Assembly (NCBI GenBank): GCA_019973155.2
Contig: BPQB01000018.1
Span: forward strand, 372,001-436,000
Direction of reading: 5' to 3'
Length of the DNA: 64,000 nucleotides
Origin: Phanerochaete sordida
Taxonomy: Eukaryota; Basidiomycota; Agaricomycetes; Polyporales; Phanerochaetaceae
The notes below the pieces were generated by a model, which was not told the DNA's origin, did not search any database, and saw only the letters and a list, made by a program, of their open reading frames with translations. Position 1 is the stretch's first letter. The number at the start of each line of letters is the position of its first letter. Below, one piece after another: positions 11,169-21,621 of the stretch. Both the position numbers and the translations under genes were made by a program.

Positions 11169-12190
11169 TCAGCTGTCCTTCGGCTTCGCCCCTTCGGCTT
11201 CTCTCGCTTTCGCTCTCTCCGCGAGGTCAACGCCCACGAGCACCTTGGATGCTTTCCATAGCTGCACCAGGTTGATCACGTTCTTGAGGGCGCATACGGG
11301 GAAGCAGACCGCCGCGAGGAGCTCGGCCCATGTGAATGCCGTCAAGTAGCTGACGGGGAGGTCGAAGGATTGCCAGAGCGGTGTGTGGACCCATTTTGTG
11401 AGGTAGAGCGCGACGAAGAACAGTTCGTTGCCTGCGCAGATGGTGAAGAGCGTTTTCTACAGGTCGCGTCAGTAGATGGTCTAGTGTGACAGCACCGGAC
11501 GACCTGGTCTGGCCTAAGGTGCTCACAGGATCATAGTACAAGCTCAAAACCCAGCTGACTTTGGTATCGATAGATTTGTGGCTGCGAGAACCTGTGACGA
11601 GCGAACTGGAGGTGTGTGATGGGTGCTGGCTCAACCCCTGAGCGCGGCGCACGGCTCACCTGTACATGTGCATATAGTGACTTGAGAAATCCAGGGTGAT
11701 GAGGAGCTGGAAGGCCATAGTATAGCTGGGGTATGCTGAGGATAAATAACACAACAGAGATGAGGTGGTGCAGCTGCGGCGTCCGTGAGCGGGGCACATA
11801 GAACGCGTGTAGGCGGCGGCACCCACCGATCCGTCACCATGTCCAGGACGGCCCCGAACTTGGACGACTGCCCGAGCATGCGCGCAGCATGGCCGTCCGC
11901 AGCGTCGAGCAGGCAGGAGATGCAGTAGGCGAGCGTGCAGTACTTGGGGTGGTAGCTCATGAAGTGCAGGGCCACGCCGGCGAGGATAATACGCGCGTAA
12001 CCTGGAGGCACGTCATGGTCAGGGCGGCGCGCAGCCTGAGAACACGCCAGGGCGACTCGCCGATGAGGTTCGGGACGAAGAGGAAGACGTTCTCCTTGTA
12101 GGTCTGGGCAGTCGCGAGATCGACGGCGACTCTCGCGTCGACGATGTCGATGGACCCCCGCCTCCTGACAGCACCGTTTGCGTTGGACAT
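11169..12190 (-). CDS. PIS1: CDP-diacylglycerol-inositol 3-phosphatidyltransferase (phosphatidylinositol synthase)
   Basis: Five exons, 12190-12061, 12001-11827, 11773-11660, 11605-11527 and 11456-11169, encode 261 aa. The enzyme makes phosphatidylinositol from CDP-diacylglycerol and myo-inositol in the ER/Golgi membrane. The CDP-alcohol phosphatidyltransferase motif is complete: D79, G80, A83, R84, G93, D97 and D101. The blocks NLIGYARIILA, LDMVTDRCTTS, FSSHYMHMYSSLVTGSRSHK and LFTICAGNELFFVALY match fungal and animal PI synthases. The first intron uses a GC donor (gcgagt) rather than GT; only this join gives the conserved NLIGYARI. The last 20 residues are charged and repetitive (AERAKAREAEGAKPKDS). 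The gene is on the same strand as the AAA gene, 269 bp upstream of it. Confidence 0.95.
12002..12060 (-). other. Non-canonical GC-AG intron in PIS1
   Basis: Intron 1 of the PI synthase gene starts with GCGAGT and ends in CTCCAG (59 bp). No GT in reach restores the frame and the conserved NLIG-YARI junction. GC-AG introns are a known minor class spliced by the major spliceosome. Confidence 0.85.
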
Positions 12191-12639
12191 TGCGAGCAGC
12201 ACCGTCGAGGGCCTCGGGGAGTGGGAATGGCTGGACGTGCGCGCCGGTGCGATGACGGAGCAGGTTGAGAGCCTTTTCGCAGCGTTCACTGCGCCCCTCC
12301 GTGCCGAGTCCAGGCGCCCGCTCTGTCAGCGCCGATGACACCGAGGGACTCCCACACACCGCCGCGCAATCCAGCTCGCTCAGCCCAGGTGCTCTGGCAA
12401 CTCTCGCCGTTATATTCCGTCCATACGCCGGTACATATTTTTTACAGTGGCAGGTAGCCTGGGGCTGTCCGTAGAGGGTATATAAGACATATCCCTTTCG
12501 CACGAAAGCGCGAATATTGAGGGAAAAGCGGCCAGTCTGCAAGATACAGACTGCGCATCGCTGTCCGTGAGATTTCGAGAGGCTTGCGGGAGCGAGTCGC
12601 CTCCGACATTGGTCCAGCTAACTCCGCTCTGGTGCAGTC
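12191..12639. other. Intergenic between the 7-TM gene and PIS1
   Basis: This spacer holds the 3' flank of the 7-TM gene and the promoter of PIS1, both on the minus strand. A TATATA run lies at about 12478-12484. No other gene is visible. Confidence 0.5.
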
Positions 12640-14134
12640 CTAGACCGCGCAGCCAGGGGCCTTGCCGTGCTCTTCCGAGGACGAGGCCGTCTTCAACGAT
12701 GCGTCCAGGGTGCTGTCGTCGGACGAGTCGAGCTGCGACTTCTCGAGCTCCGGCACCTTGAAGGTCATGCCGGGCATCGCGCTCCCGCGCGTGCGCGCGC
12801 CGGCATGCACGGCGCCGCGCGTGCTGTAGCACGACGAGAACTGCGGCGCGCCGTGCGAGACGGTGTCGTCGAGCGTCGTGAGCGCGAGGCGCGCCGTGAT
12901 GAGGCACTGCGAGATGCCCTGGGCCGGATGCGTCAGCGCATGCGCATCGATGGGCGCGGAGGGGCACTGACGAAATATACGGGCGTGATGCACACCATGA
13001 CGTAGCCGATGTTGAAGGCGGTCTGCGCACGGCGGAGGAATCAGAAGCGTCCGAGACCAGCGTATGGCGCGGTGCCTTACGGTGATATGCCCGGTCGGTG
13101 CGAAGGACGCGATCTCGTAGAACAGGAGCCCGAACCAGGTCACGAGCGCGGACTCAACAATAGCTTCAACAATCACATTGTATTGGCGATGGCCCGTACC
13201 GCCGGCGTGGTGGGCATTGGCACCTCGCGCTAGCCAGCTGCATGAAGAGTAGCATATGAGCTTATTGCAACACGAGGCAGCGGACTTGGACTCACACAAT
13301 CCGACCAATGATGGATGCGGTAAGGATTGTATTCACGCTGAAGGTGCACCAACCCCAGGCTGCGTTGACATCATAGGTCAGCATGGCGAAGCGGTTGTTG
13401 TACAGATCAACGCTCTTGTATATAGTGAACTGTTGGAAGTCTCCGGAGAGGCCGAGGACTTGGCACCGATAAATGAGACGTCAAGGAACAGTGCGGAACA
13501 GAGGACGTACGGGCGGTGATAGTGACCATGAGTGCCGGCAGATACATTGCGAGCTTTGTTCTGCCATATATCACGTAGAAACGCCACGCAAGCAATCCGT
13601 CAGAGATGCAGGCCTGGATCAACGTCAGATCAGTGCCACAGTAGCAACGGAGCAGTATGTACCGCCAGGGTAGACGTTAACCTGATGGTATGGGGTTATT
13701 TCCACGTGCGTGACTGCGCAACTGTGGTGGCTCACGCTCCGAGGAAAACCAACGGCACTGTCCATGCTGCTTCCTCGTCGGCTGGCGGGTTCTCGATGCG
13801 GGCTCTCGCAAACGTGAGAGCGCGCGCGCTGTAGTGTGCACACAGTACAAGAAAGCTGGACCGAGAATTAGCAGCATGTCCTTCAAACAACGGCAGAACT
13901 CACAGTACAACGGTGATGGCACGGAGTCTGTTCCATGCTTTGCCAACCCGACGGTATGTGGCCCACACGGCGATAGCGACCAGAACAAAGTATACGCCTA
14001 TTGGACGGCCGAGAGTCAGCACAAATTCGGGCCGTGGACGGGACGGGATACTGACCGAAGAGTGCACTCAAGGTACAGAAGACGACGGCCATGGTCGAGA
14101 GGTTCTCGAACGGTGTTTGCAAGGGTATGTTCAT
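12640..14134 (-). CDS. Basidiomycete seven-transmembrane protein of unknown function
   Basis: Nine exons, 14134-14056, 13997-13904, 13855-13736, 13681-13663, 13613-13511, 13458-13296, 13237-13081, 13022-12972 and 12918-12640, encode 354 aa. Exon 4 is only 19 bp. Seven or more hydrophobic segments are visible, for example FGVYFVLVAIAVWATYRR, LLAWRFYVIYG, AWGWCTFSVNTILTASIIG, ALVTWFGLLFYEIASF and IGYVMVCITPVYFGISQC. I recognise this as a type common in Agaricomycetes (LSDGLLAWRFYV and IVEAIVESALVTW-like signatures) but know no assigned function; a receptor-like role is possible but unproven. The cytosolic C-terminal tail is Ser/Asp-rich. The start at 14134 fits the family's short extracellular N terminus (MNIPLQTPFENLST), though an additional 5' exon cannot be excluded. 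Confidence 0.82.
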
Positions 14135-15429
14135 GGCTGACAAGCAGGATAGCTTCTGCCGTAGGCTCTTCCCCCCCGGGAGACAGGGTGCTGGGAGCGG
14201 GACGCCCTCTGGCCACGCATTCATATGCAGCCAAAGAAGGTTGGGAAGCAGGTTCAGCCCATTTGCGTGATCAATCATGATGAGCAGATGCACCACCCTT
14301 GTGTACGAACTGTCAGCCAAGAAGCTCGCAAAACCCGTGTGATCACGGCCTGTGGAGATCGTCTGTGTAACTCACAGTGGGTAGAATGCCGTGCTGCCGC
14401 TCAAGGATGCGATGCCATCCAATGGTTCCCATCTCATACGGCACAGGTCGTTCTCGATGCTCCTGAAAGGCGGGCATGGGTATGAGAGAAGCCCCAGAGG
14501 TCAGCAGGTTGTGCCGGCAGGTGCAGCGGGCATCTGCGGGCCGCGATAAACTATCAGAACGTCTCTCAGTCTTTTACCACAAGCGTGGAAGTACGACATA
14601 CCGCTCCGTCGACCCAGGGAGAAGCATCCATGTGAAGTTTGAGGTCACCGTCGGCAAACCTAGCTCCTTATATGGAGTAGGATTGGGAGAGCGGTTGACA
14701 ATAGCGACATGCCTGCAGCGAAATCACAGCCCGGGTGCAATGTGCACGGACGACCATCACATGTGCAAGGACACCGTCTAAATGAAAAGACTCCGCTCTC
14801 CTGGCGCGAGCTGGGAATGCGGGGGTGGGGGCGTTAGCTGGGTCTGTTACATAAAGTTACAGCACACCCGCTAGCAGGCGAAGCATTCTGACGGAATGAG
14901 CGCACGGAGTACTAGGAAGGACGAACTCACATTGCATGGTGTCCCTGGCGGGTGTGATAGACGTCGGATGGAAATGACGACTGCTGGTTCAGGAACAATA
15001 GGGTAGTCATGGGGATTTCGTGAGTGCACATATAATTGTGTTGCACATGGCAGCCGCGCCGACGACCCTCTTTGCCCTGGCGGAGGGCTGGTGGGTGGGC
15101 GTTGGCGGACGTGCTGGAGTCGTGAAAGCGGAGGCATCGGGACTGCCCGAGATCGGATCTGATCTCGGTTGGCGGGTGACGCGTGACGCGCGCTCAGAGT
15201 CGGGCACGCCTGCTCGTGGCTGACGCTCACGCCCGTGCACCGACATCCTACTACGCCGTCGGTACCAACAAGGTTATCATATCCAGGTCAGTGGATGGCC
15301 CCTCGTACCACCGCCTCATGCTCACTTATCTCGCCCGGACACAGCTCGTCGCTGACAGGTATGGCGGTGGTCTTACGGCCCTCTACCACGTCGAGTTAAT
15401 TCCCTACCTATGGAAGCACGACTTCGAAG
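14135..15429. promoter_or_regulatory. Divergent intergenic region, 7-TM gene and kynurenine monooxygenase
   Basis: The 1.3 kb spacer between two divergent start codons has no recognisable coding sequence. TATA-like sequences are present at 14668-14674 (minus reading ccatataagg) and 15027-15035 (acatataat). The first could start a longer 5' leader of the 7-TM gene. Confidence 0.4.
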
Positions 15430-17401
15430 ATGTCACAGGAGACCGCGCCTCGCAAGGCGGTCATTATCGGTGCAGGGCCCGTGGGGTGTCTTACGGCCAT
15501 TGCCCTGGCCAAGCAAGGCTGGCTGGTCGACATATACGAGGGCCGCCCTGGTGCGCATTCCTCGCCCCGCCCGCGCTGCTCCCTCTCGGTCAGTGCACTG
15601 ACGCAGCGCGCCGTAGACCTCAGGCTCCCATCGTCGAAGTCAGCGGCACAGCAGCGGTCCATTAACCTCGCTGTCTCGTCCCGCGGAATCTCGGCACTCC
15701 AGGCCATAGACCCTGGGGCTTCCGATCGCTTCTTGAACGCGGCCATCCCCATGCGGGGCAGAATGATACACGACCTGCAAGGGCGGCAGCAGAGCCAGGC
15801 CTACGACAGAAACGGACAGGTCAGTCCGTGTCTCGCGCCTCACCATTTTTGTCGCAAATTTGTATTTATCCACACCCACAATTTATTGACACCGGCATGC
15901 AGTGTATCAACTCCATCGACCGCGCCCTTCTCAACGAAGATCTCCTGGAAGAGGCGGTGCGCGTGCCGGGTGTTAAGGTTTTCTTCAAGCACAAGGTGCT
16001 GTCTATCGACTTCGACACTAAGAATGTATCCGCAAAAAGCGATACTGGAGAAGACCTTACAGTGCCATTCGACTTTTGCATAGGCGCAGACGGAAGTTAT
16101 TCTATAGTCAGAAGACAGATGATGCGTGTTGTACGGTAAGTGCCGTGCTCAGGCCTGAATTCCCTCACGGCCGAACTCATTCTCACCACCAATTTTCTGG
16201 CCCCTCCCAGGATGGATTATCAGCAGACGTACATTCCGCATGAATACCTGGAGCTCAGGATGCCTGCTGGCCCATCAAGCGAGCCGAACGGCGAGCCTAC
16301 CTTCTTGCTCGACCCGCATCATCTGCATATCTGGCCGCGCCACTCGTTTATGCTCATAGCGTTACCTAACAAGGTTAGATATTGGCCTCGAGGCTCTCCT
16401 TCCACTTCTTCCACGTCATCCTGCCTGTGGAATTGTACTAACACCCCCGCGTTTTCCTGATCTGTGCAGGACAAAACATTCACTTGCACCCTATTCGCTC
16501 CGACCAGCGAGTTCGAGCGGCTGGACTCCAGGGAAAAGACCCTGAAATGGTTCGAAGCGAACTTCCCCGACGCCCTACCGCTTATTGGCGAGGAAGCCCT
16601 GCTGAGAGATTTCGAGAATAATCCTCGGAGCGCACTAATCACGGTAAAGGTACGCTTCACACGCCGTAAGCTGGGCCCAGGCCCTACAGCTCACCGCATT
16701 TTATCGCAGGCGCGGCCATATCACTACAAGGACCGTGGCATCATTATTGGCGACGCGGCCCACTCTATGGTGCCCTTCTACGGGCAAGGCCTCAACTGCG
16801 GTCTGGAGGACGTCCGGGTGCTGGACCTGCTGCTGCGAAAATACGAGGTCGACCCCGCGTTCCATCCTGCGGCTGGTCAAGAGGACACAAGGCTGGCACG
16901 AGCATTGCACGTGTACTCAGAAACCCGATACGAGGATCTCATAACCATATCCGACCTCGCCATGGACAATTAGTGGGTCTATCTCTGGGGTTTTACGCAA
17001 CCGCGACGCATGCCCATAATTGATTTCCCCCGTTATACAGTACGGAGATGAGACACTCGGTGACGACCCCGGCCTACCTCTTCCGCAAGTCGCTCGACAA
17101 CATCCTGTACTACCTGACCGCCCCCGGCGCGTCGCTCGTCCGCCCCGAGGAGCTGAACGCGCGCGCGGCCGCGCAGCAGGAGCCGTTCCCCGCGACGCAC
17201 CCCGCGGGCTGGCTGCCGCTGTACACGATGGTGACGTTCCGCCCCGACATCAGCTACGCCACGGTGCGCCGCAAGGCGCGGCGGCAGGGCGACATCCTCG
17301 GGTACGCGACCTGGGCTGCCGCCGCCGTGACGGTGGGAACGCTCGGCATCACGTGTGCGCACCTGTGGCGGCGGTTCCGAGGGTCCCCCAGCGCGGCCTA
17401 G
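15430..17401 (+). CDS. BNA4: Kynurenine 3-monooxygenase
   Basis: Seven exons, 15430-15550, 15617-15819, 15903-16135, 16211-16373, 16470-16649, 16710-16972 and 17041-17401, encode 507 aa. The flavoenzyme hydroxylates L-kynurenine to 3-hydroxykynurenine with NADPH and O2 at the mitochondrial outer membrane, on the tryptophan-to-NAD route. Visible are the N-terminal FAD-binding GAGPVGC motif with acidic end (VDIYEGRP), [11 protein letters not shown], the [11 protein letters not shown] block, [12 protein letters not shown], and the second FAD motif [17 protein letters not shown] followed by [13 protein letters not shown]-terminal hydrophobic segment ([17 protein letters not shown]) followed by basic residues fits the family's tail anchor. 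The gene stands alone; no other NAD-pathway gene is next to it. Confidence 0.95.
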
Positions 17402-18025
17402 CGCAGTGCGCGCTGCAGCGACGCAATTGTCCGGGCTGGCCCGCCGCTCTGGGAGCATTCCTCCGCCGCACGAATGGAGATAATGCCTGCACGCAGCGCG
17501 ATAGACTCTGCCCCTCTTCGCGGGAGGCTGACTCACGCGAAATACTCAGGAAGGGTAGCACGTCAGATGTTAATAACGGGCAATGAATGATATTTGCAGC
17601 AAGGACAGTTTGTGGGATCTCTCGGAGTATCTCTCTCGTCGGCGGTTGACTGGCCATCTCCTATACGCTGATGACGGCCATGCGGCAAGCGACTTTCTCA
17701 TGGGAATGGCGCAAGCGGAAACAGCAGCCGGCGTCGCGAGGACAGGAATACGGCGTATGATGATCATTCGAACCACAATAGATCCTGAGGAAACTAAAGC
17801 TCGGGCTACAACCAAGGGTAGGAAGAACAAGTCGACAGCAAGTAGAGATCTGGTTGTAGGGTACAAGTGCGAAAACGAGACATAAGAAAGGACCAGGGAT
17901 AAGAATAAACATCGTGAAAGGTCGTGAAAAGCTTAGCAGGAACGTTTGTGATAGAGGGGGCAAGGCGATTATGTCCGCAAGTAGAACAAGGGGGATCATG
18001 ATACGCGAGCCGCTCGTGTACGGGC
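17402..18025. other. Intergenic, convergent gene ends
   Basis: The 3' ends of the kynurenine monooxygenase and AT-hook genes face each other across 624 bp. An open frame of 100 codons at 17583-17885 has no recognisable features and is not called. Confidence 0.5.
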
Positions 18026-18657
18026 TCAGGAAGACGCGTCCTTGCGAGGGCGACCCCTCTTGCGCTTGGGAGGGTCCGGAGCCTCGCCCTCTGCGGCGGC
18101 GCCGCCCTCTTCGCCTTCGGCAGACGCCTCGGCAGGAGCGGGGGCGGGCTTCGGCTTGGGGGGACGGCCACGCTTGCGCTTGGGCTGGGGCTCGGCACCA
18201 GCGTCTTCCTCGGGCTTCCTCTGCAGGGGCGAGGGGCGTGGCGGGGTGAGCGGTCGCGTACGCAGTGCGAGGGCGGTGGGACGACGTACCTTGGGGGGTC
18301 TGCCACGGCCGCGCTTGGGCGGCGGGTCCACGGCGGTGCCCGCCCCAGTCGACGAGCCCGCGGCGGTCTCAGTGGCCTTGGCGGCCTCTTGGGCGAGGGT
18401 CTTCTTGTTCTTGCTGCCGGGCGGGCGGCCTCTCTTGCGCTTGGGGGGCTGCTCGGGAGCGGGGGCTGGTGGGCGCGGGGGCGCAGGGAATAAACACGGT
18501 CAGCAAGAAGGAGGGGAAGGCGCTTCCAGGAACGGGCATTGGTGCACGAACTGGGAAGAGATCGACGCGACTCACCACCCTCAGGCTCACCGGCAGTGTC
18601 CTCAAGCTCGTCCTGCTTGTTGTCGTCTCCTCTGTCCTCGTGCTCCGGCGAGGACAT
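18026..18657 (-). CDS. HMGA-like protein with four AT-hooks
   Basis: Three exons, 18657-18576, 18465-18290 and 18220-18026, encode 150 aa; introns are 110 and 69 bp. Four AT-hook cores are spaced along the chain: KRKRGRPPG, KRGRGRPPK, KRKRGRPPK and KRKRGRPRK, each preceded by a Pro-Pro or Gln-Pro pair. The linkers are Ala/Pro/Glu-rich and the N terminus is acidic (DRGDDNKQDELED). AT-hook proteins bind the minor groove of AT-rich DNA and act as architectural chromatin factors, so a nuclear role is expected. No other domain exists. Two similar genes types, HMGA and short chromatin adaptors, cannot be told apart here. The gene is divergent from the Yos9 gene. Confidence 0.9.
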
Positions 18658-19437
18658 GGTGGTTGCGGTCAGAGGAGAGGGATAAAGCGTTGGGTGGGGA
18701 GAGAGGTGGGAAGGGGAAATGAACCCTCGTTTTTAGACGATAAATCCCCTAATACAGTTCTCGCTCGCGTGCAGTGTTGACGACCCAAAACAGGCCTTTA
18801 TTATTATCTTCTCGCTCGAATATTCCAGCCGGTCTTTCGCGAACGAGATAAAATTCAGAATACGTAATAACCTCCCTCACCCAGGCGGGCAGATCCCACT
18901 TGAGCATCAGCCCCCAGACGCCCCCGCCCGCCGTCCCCGTCGAGGCTGGCGACGATGACGCGCACCCAGCATGACCCTGGCCCCTTGCAGACAGGGGGCG
19001 CACGGCCCAGCCCCGCGAGCCCGCGAGCGGAATCCTCCCAGGGTGCGGAACCTCGTTGTGCATCACAGGACGATATCGAGCCGGCTTGCCGCCACCAGAA
19101 AAATTCCTTCCTCGGCCTCTGTGAGCCTGCCCACAAATCGACCCTGTCTTCCGGGTCACGTCGAGACCGCGCGATTTTCCACAGAATATTGTTCGCAACA
19201 TTGCACACCGCCGTCTCTCCCATACAATCGCCGTTCGTACCTTTTCCAATCCAGCCGGGCGTCGTTCCAAAACTGCTTCTTTCGGCTTCCCAAACTAGCA
19301 AGTCGCGGCGTCAAATCTTCCAGCTCCGCTCCCGTGCCTGAAGCGCCTATGTCGTGGCCACGCTCGCGTCGACCTCCACGTTCTCTCTCCAGTCTCCGCC
19401 GTCCAGTGCTCCTCGACGTGTCGCTCGACGTGCAGCC
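18658..19437. promoter_or_regulatory. Divergent promoter region, AT-hook gene and YOS9
   Basis: A 780 bp spacer lies between two divergent start codons. Long frames exist on both strands but change reading frame without splice logic. An in-frame ATG at 19354 could extend the YOS9 product by 28 residues, which would bury its signal peptide, so it is placed in the leader. Confidence 0.5.
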
Positions 19438-21162
19438 ATGCGCCCGGCACTCGTATACTCTGCCATTCTCCCCGCCTCGCTCTGGACACTCGTCACGGCG
19501 CGCTTTCACAACTCGCTTGTACCTGAAGATCCCTACGCTTTCCCCAAGTATCGCGTCACCTTCCTGAACGGCCATCCCGTCCTGAACGAGACCGCGCAGC
19601 GCTGGATACAGCAGGGTCTCTCGGGCGGTGAGCTAGAGTTTCTTGACCAGCCGTGGGGAGAAGACGCACAATGGAGGACGCCGCCGGTAAAGAGCATCGA
19701 CGGCACGAGGCAGGACGAGGACACGGCGGCGGCCCAAGTCGGTCTTTTGTATTTGCAACTCGCTAGGAAGTTAGCTTACTGTACATTTCCGTGGGTAGCC
19801 AGAGCCTCCGAGCTACAAGCTCGAGTTAATGAAGATGGGTCCCCGCGATTCATATCTCTGTCTGATCCCGCCACCTCCGCTTGACAACACATCTGCACCC
19901 GTGGAGGAGCCCACGACAGACGTGACACCCGTTCATTCGTGGTCGTTGCTCCAGCCTCTGGCGGGATCATGTCTCTACGTAAGACGGACGACAACGCGGC
20001 TAAGCATCCACGCTGATTCGTTGGCCACAACAGCATAAGCAGGGTTGGTTCACGTACGCATACTGTCATAACTCGCATGTCCGGCAGTTCCACGAACTTG
20101 CCCGCCCACCAAACCAGCGACCCGGTAAGCAATCTGACCATATCGCGCTCGACGCCCACTAACCCAGATACAGGCGAATACAGGCCGGTCGAGGACACTG
20201 AGGCAAGTCCGGACGCATATATGCGCCACATGTCTCGCTTACTCTTCCCTAGTGGGAAGCTTATACCCTCGGCCGCGCACCCCCTACCCCAGAACCGGGC
20301 GCTGACCTCACGGTCGCACAAGAAGCGGCTATCGCAGCCAACGTCGAGCTCGCCCGGAGCGCTGGCTCACGGTATCTAGTCCAACGTTGGAGCGATGGGA
20401 CTTACTGCGAGAAAATAGGCCGCAAGCGCGAAATCGAGATCCAGGTAAGGTTCCCCACCCCAGACTCAGCGCAAACAAGTGTATTCGTGCGCCTCTCGGC
20501 GTCCACACGCTTCCCGTTGTCCGCTTGCCCCCCTACCTTGACGCTGACGCGCCGGCTTTCCACAGTTCCACTGCTCGATGACGATGACCGACACGATCCT
20601 CTTCGTGAAGGAGACGCAGACGTGCAAGTACGTCCTGCACATCGCGACGCCGCGCCTCTGCGGCGAGCCCGGCTTCCGCTCGCGGCGCGACGCGCGCGAG
20701 GAGGCGTACATCCGTTGCCGCGAGGTCGTCTCGCCCGAGCAGCTCGCGCGCATGGACCGCACGCTCCCCGAGGCGGACCAGCCCATCAAGATGCCGCCGC
20801 GCGCAGACAAGCCCGTGCTCGCGCCCGCGCCGCCGGCCGCGAACGAGCAGGACAAGGCGTCGGAGAAGGACGGGAAGGCGAGCAAGAACGAGGCGATCCG
20901 GCGCGCGCTGGAGAAGCTCGTATCGGGCGGCGACCTCAAGGCGGGCGAAGTCACGATCATCGACGACGGAGATGACGAGGTCATCATCGAGTTCCTCGAT
21001 CTGGGCGACGACGACTACGAGGGGCAGGCGTCCCTGCACGAGCTGCTGCGCAGCGCGGGGCTCGATATCAGGACCGACCCGCATCCAGATGACTCAGATG
21101 AGGACGAGAGGAGAGAGGGGCACCACGAGGAGCACGAAGCCTACGTGCGCGACGAACTCTGA
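19438..21162 (+). CDS. YOS9: ER lectin Yos9/OS-9 (MRH domain, ER-associated degradation)
   Basis: Six exons, 19438-19737, 19799-19978, 20034-20124, 20174-20202, 20253-20444 and 20566-21162, encode 462 aa. Yos9 reads trimmed N-glycans on misfolded ER glycoproteins and hands them to the Hrd1 ubiquitin ligase. The start at 19438 gives a signal peptide (PALVYSAILPASLWTLVTA). The MRH domain is visible: CLYHKQGWFTYAYCHN at about 159-174, WSDGTYCEK near 246-254, and the FHCSMTMTD and LHIATPRLCGEPGF segments with paired cysteines. The C-terminal 100 residues are acidic and end in RDEL, an ER-retrieval signal. The fourth intron is GC-AG (donor gcaagt at 20203); only that join keeps EDTE-WEAYTLGR in frame. 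The gene converges on the HAL kinase gene. Confidence 0.93.
20203..20252 (+). other. Non-canonical GC-AG intron in YOS9
   Basis: The 50 bp intron starts GCAAGT, the usual form of a GC donor, and ends CCCTAG. It joins phase-0 exons and gives the conserved aromatic segment (WEAYTLGR) in frame. Confidence 0.85.
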
Positions 21163-21621
21163 TGTGAACGGTACATTTCTGCATGTCTCACAATGGATCT
21201 TGCTCGCTGCATGCTGCGCCCCCCCGAGTTTCATCGATATGAAGATTTATTGAGAGATTTACGCGTACAATTACACGAACACTCTTTCTATTTGTATGAG
21301 CATGTATTACAGGTGGGTTTTGGGCCGGGGGTGAGCCACAAGCCTTCTCTTGGACCAGAACAAGTGTAAATGCGACGAAGATAATAAAGTAGAAGGCGAC
21401 ACCACGAATGAAACGTCCAAAGCCAGATCGACGATGCAGCGAAATGCGAAGAGGAATGAATAGCTAAAGCATAATAGTCTATACTTAATGCGATGTAGGA
21501 GTAAACGGTATGAGGCGACAACGAGGCTAGGGATGCGCCCGGCGAGCCGTAAGGTAGGGTGAGGTAGAATACAGGGTGATCGTAAGGGTCATGAGGGTGC
21601 GACGGCGGCGTGGCGGGAGGC
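21163..21621. other. Intergenic, convergent gene ends
   Basis: This is 459 bp of comparatively AT-rich sequence between the YOS9 and HAL-kinase stop codons, probably the two 3' UTRs. Nothing else is visible. Confidence 0.6.

Noticed and set aside
14931..15010. Possible extra 5' exon of the 7-TM gene on the minus strand
   Set aside because: A start and a good donor exist, but no acceptor leads in frame into the conserved part, and the start at 14134 already matches the expected short N terminus.
17583..17885. 100-codon open frame downstream of the kynurenine monooxygenase gene
   Set aside because: No domain, no promoter and no splice context; it lies in the expected 3' flank of two convergent genes.
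19354..19437. Upstream in-frame ATG for YOS9
   Set aside because: It would place 28 hydrophilic residues before the signal peptide. The ATG at 19438 gives a normal ER signal sequence.
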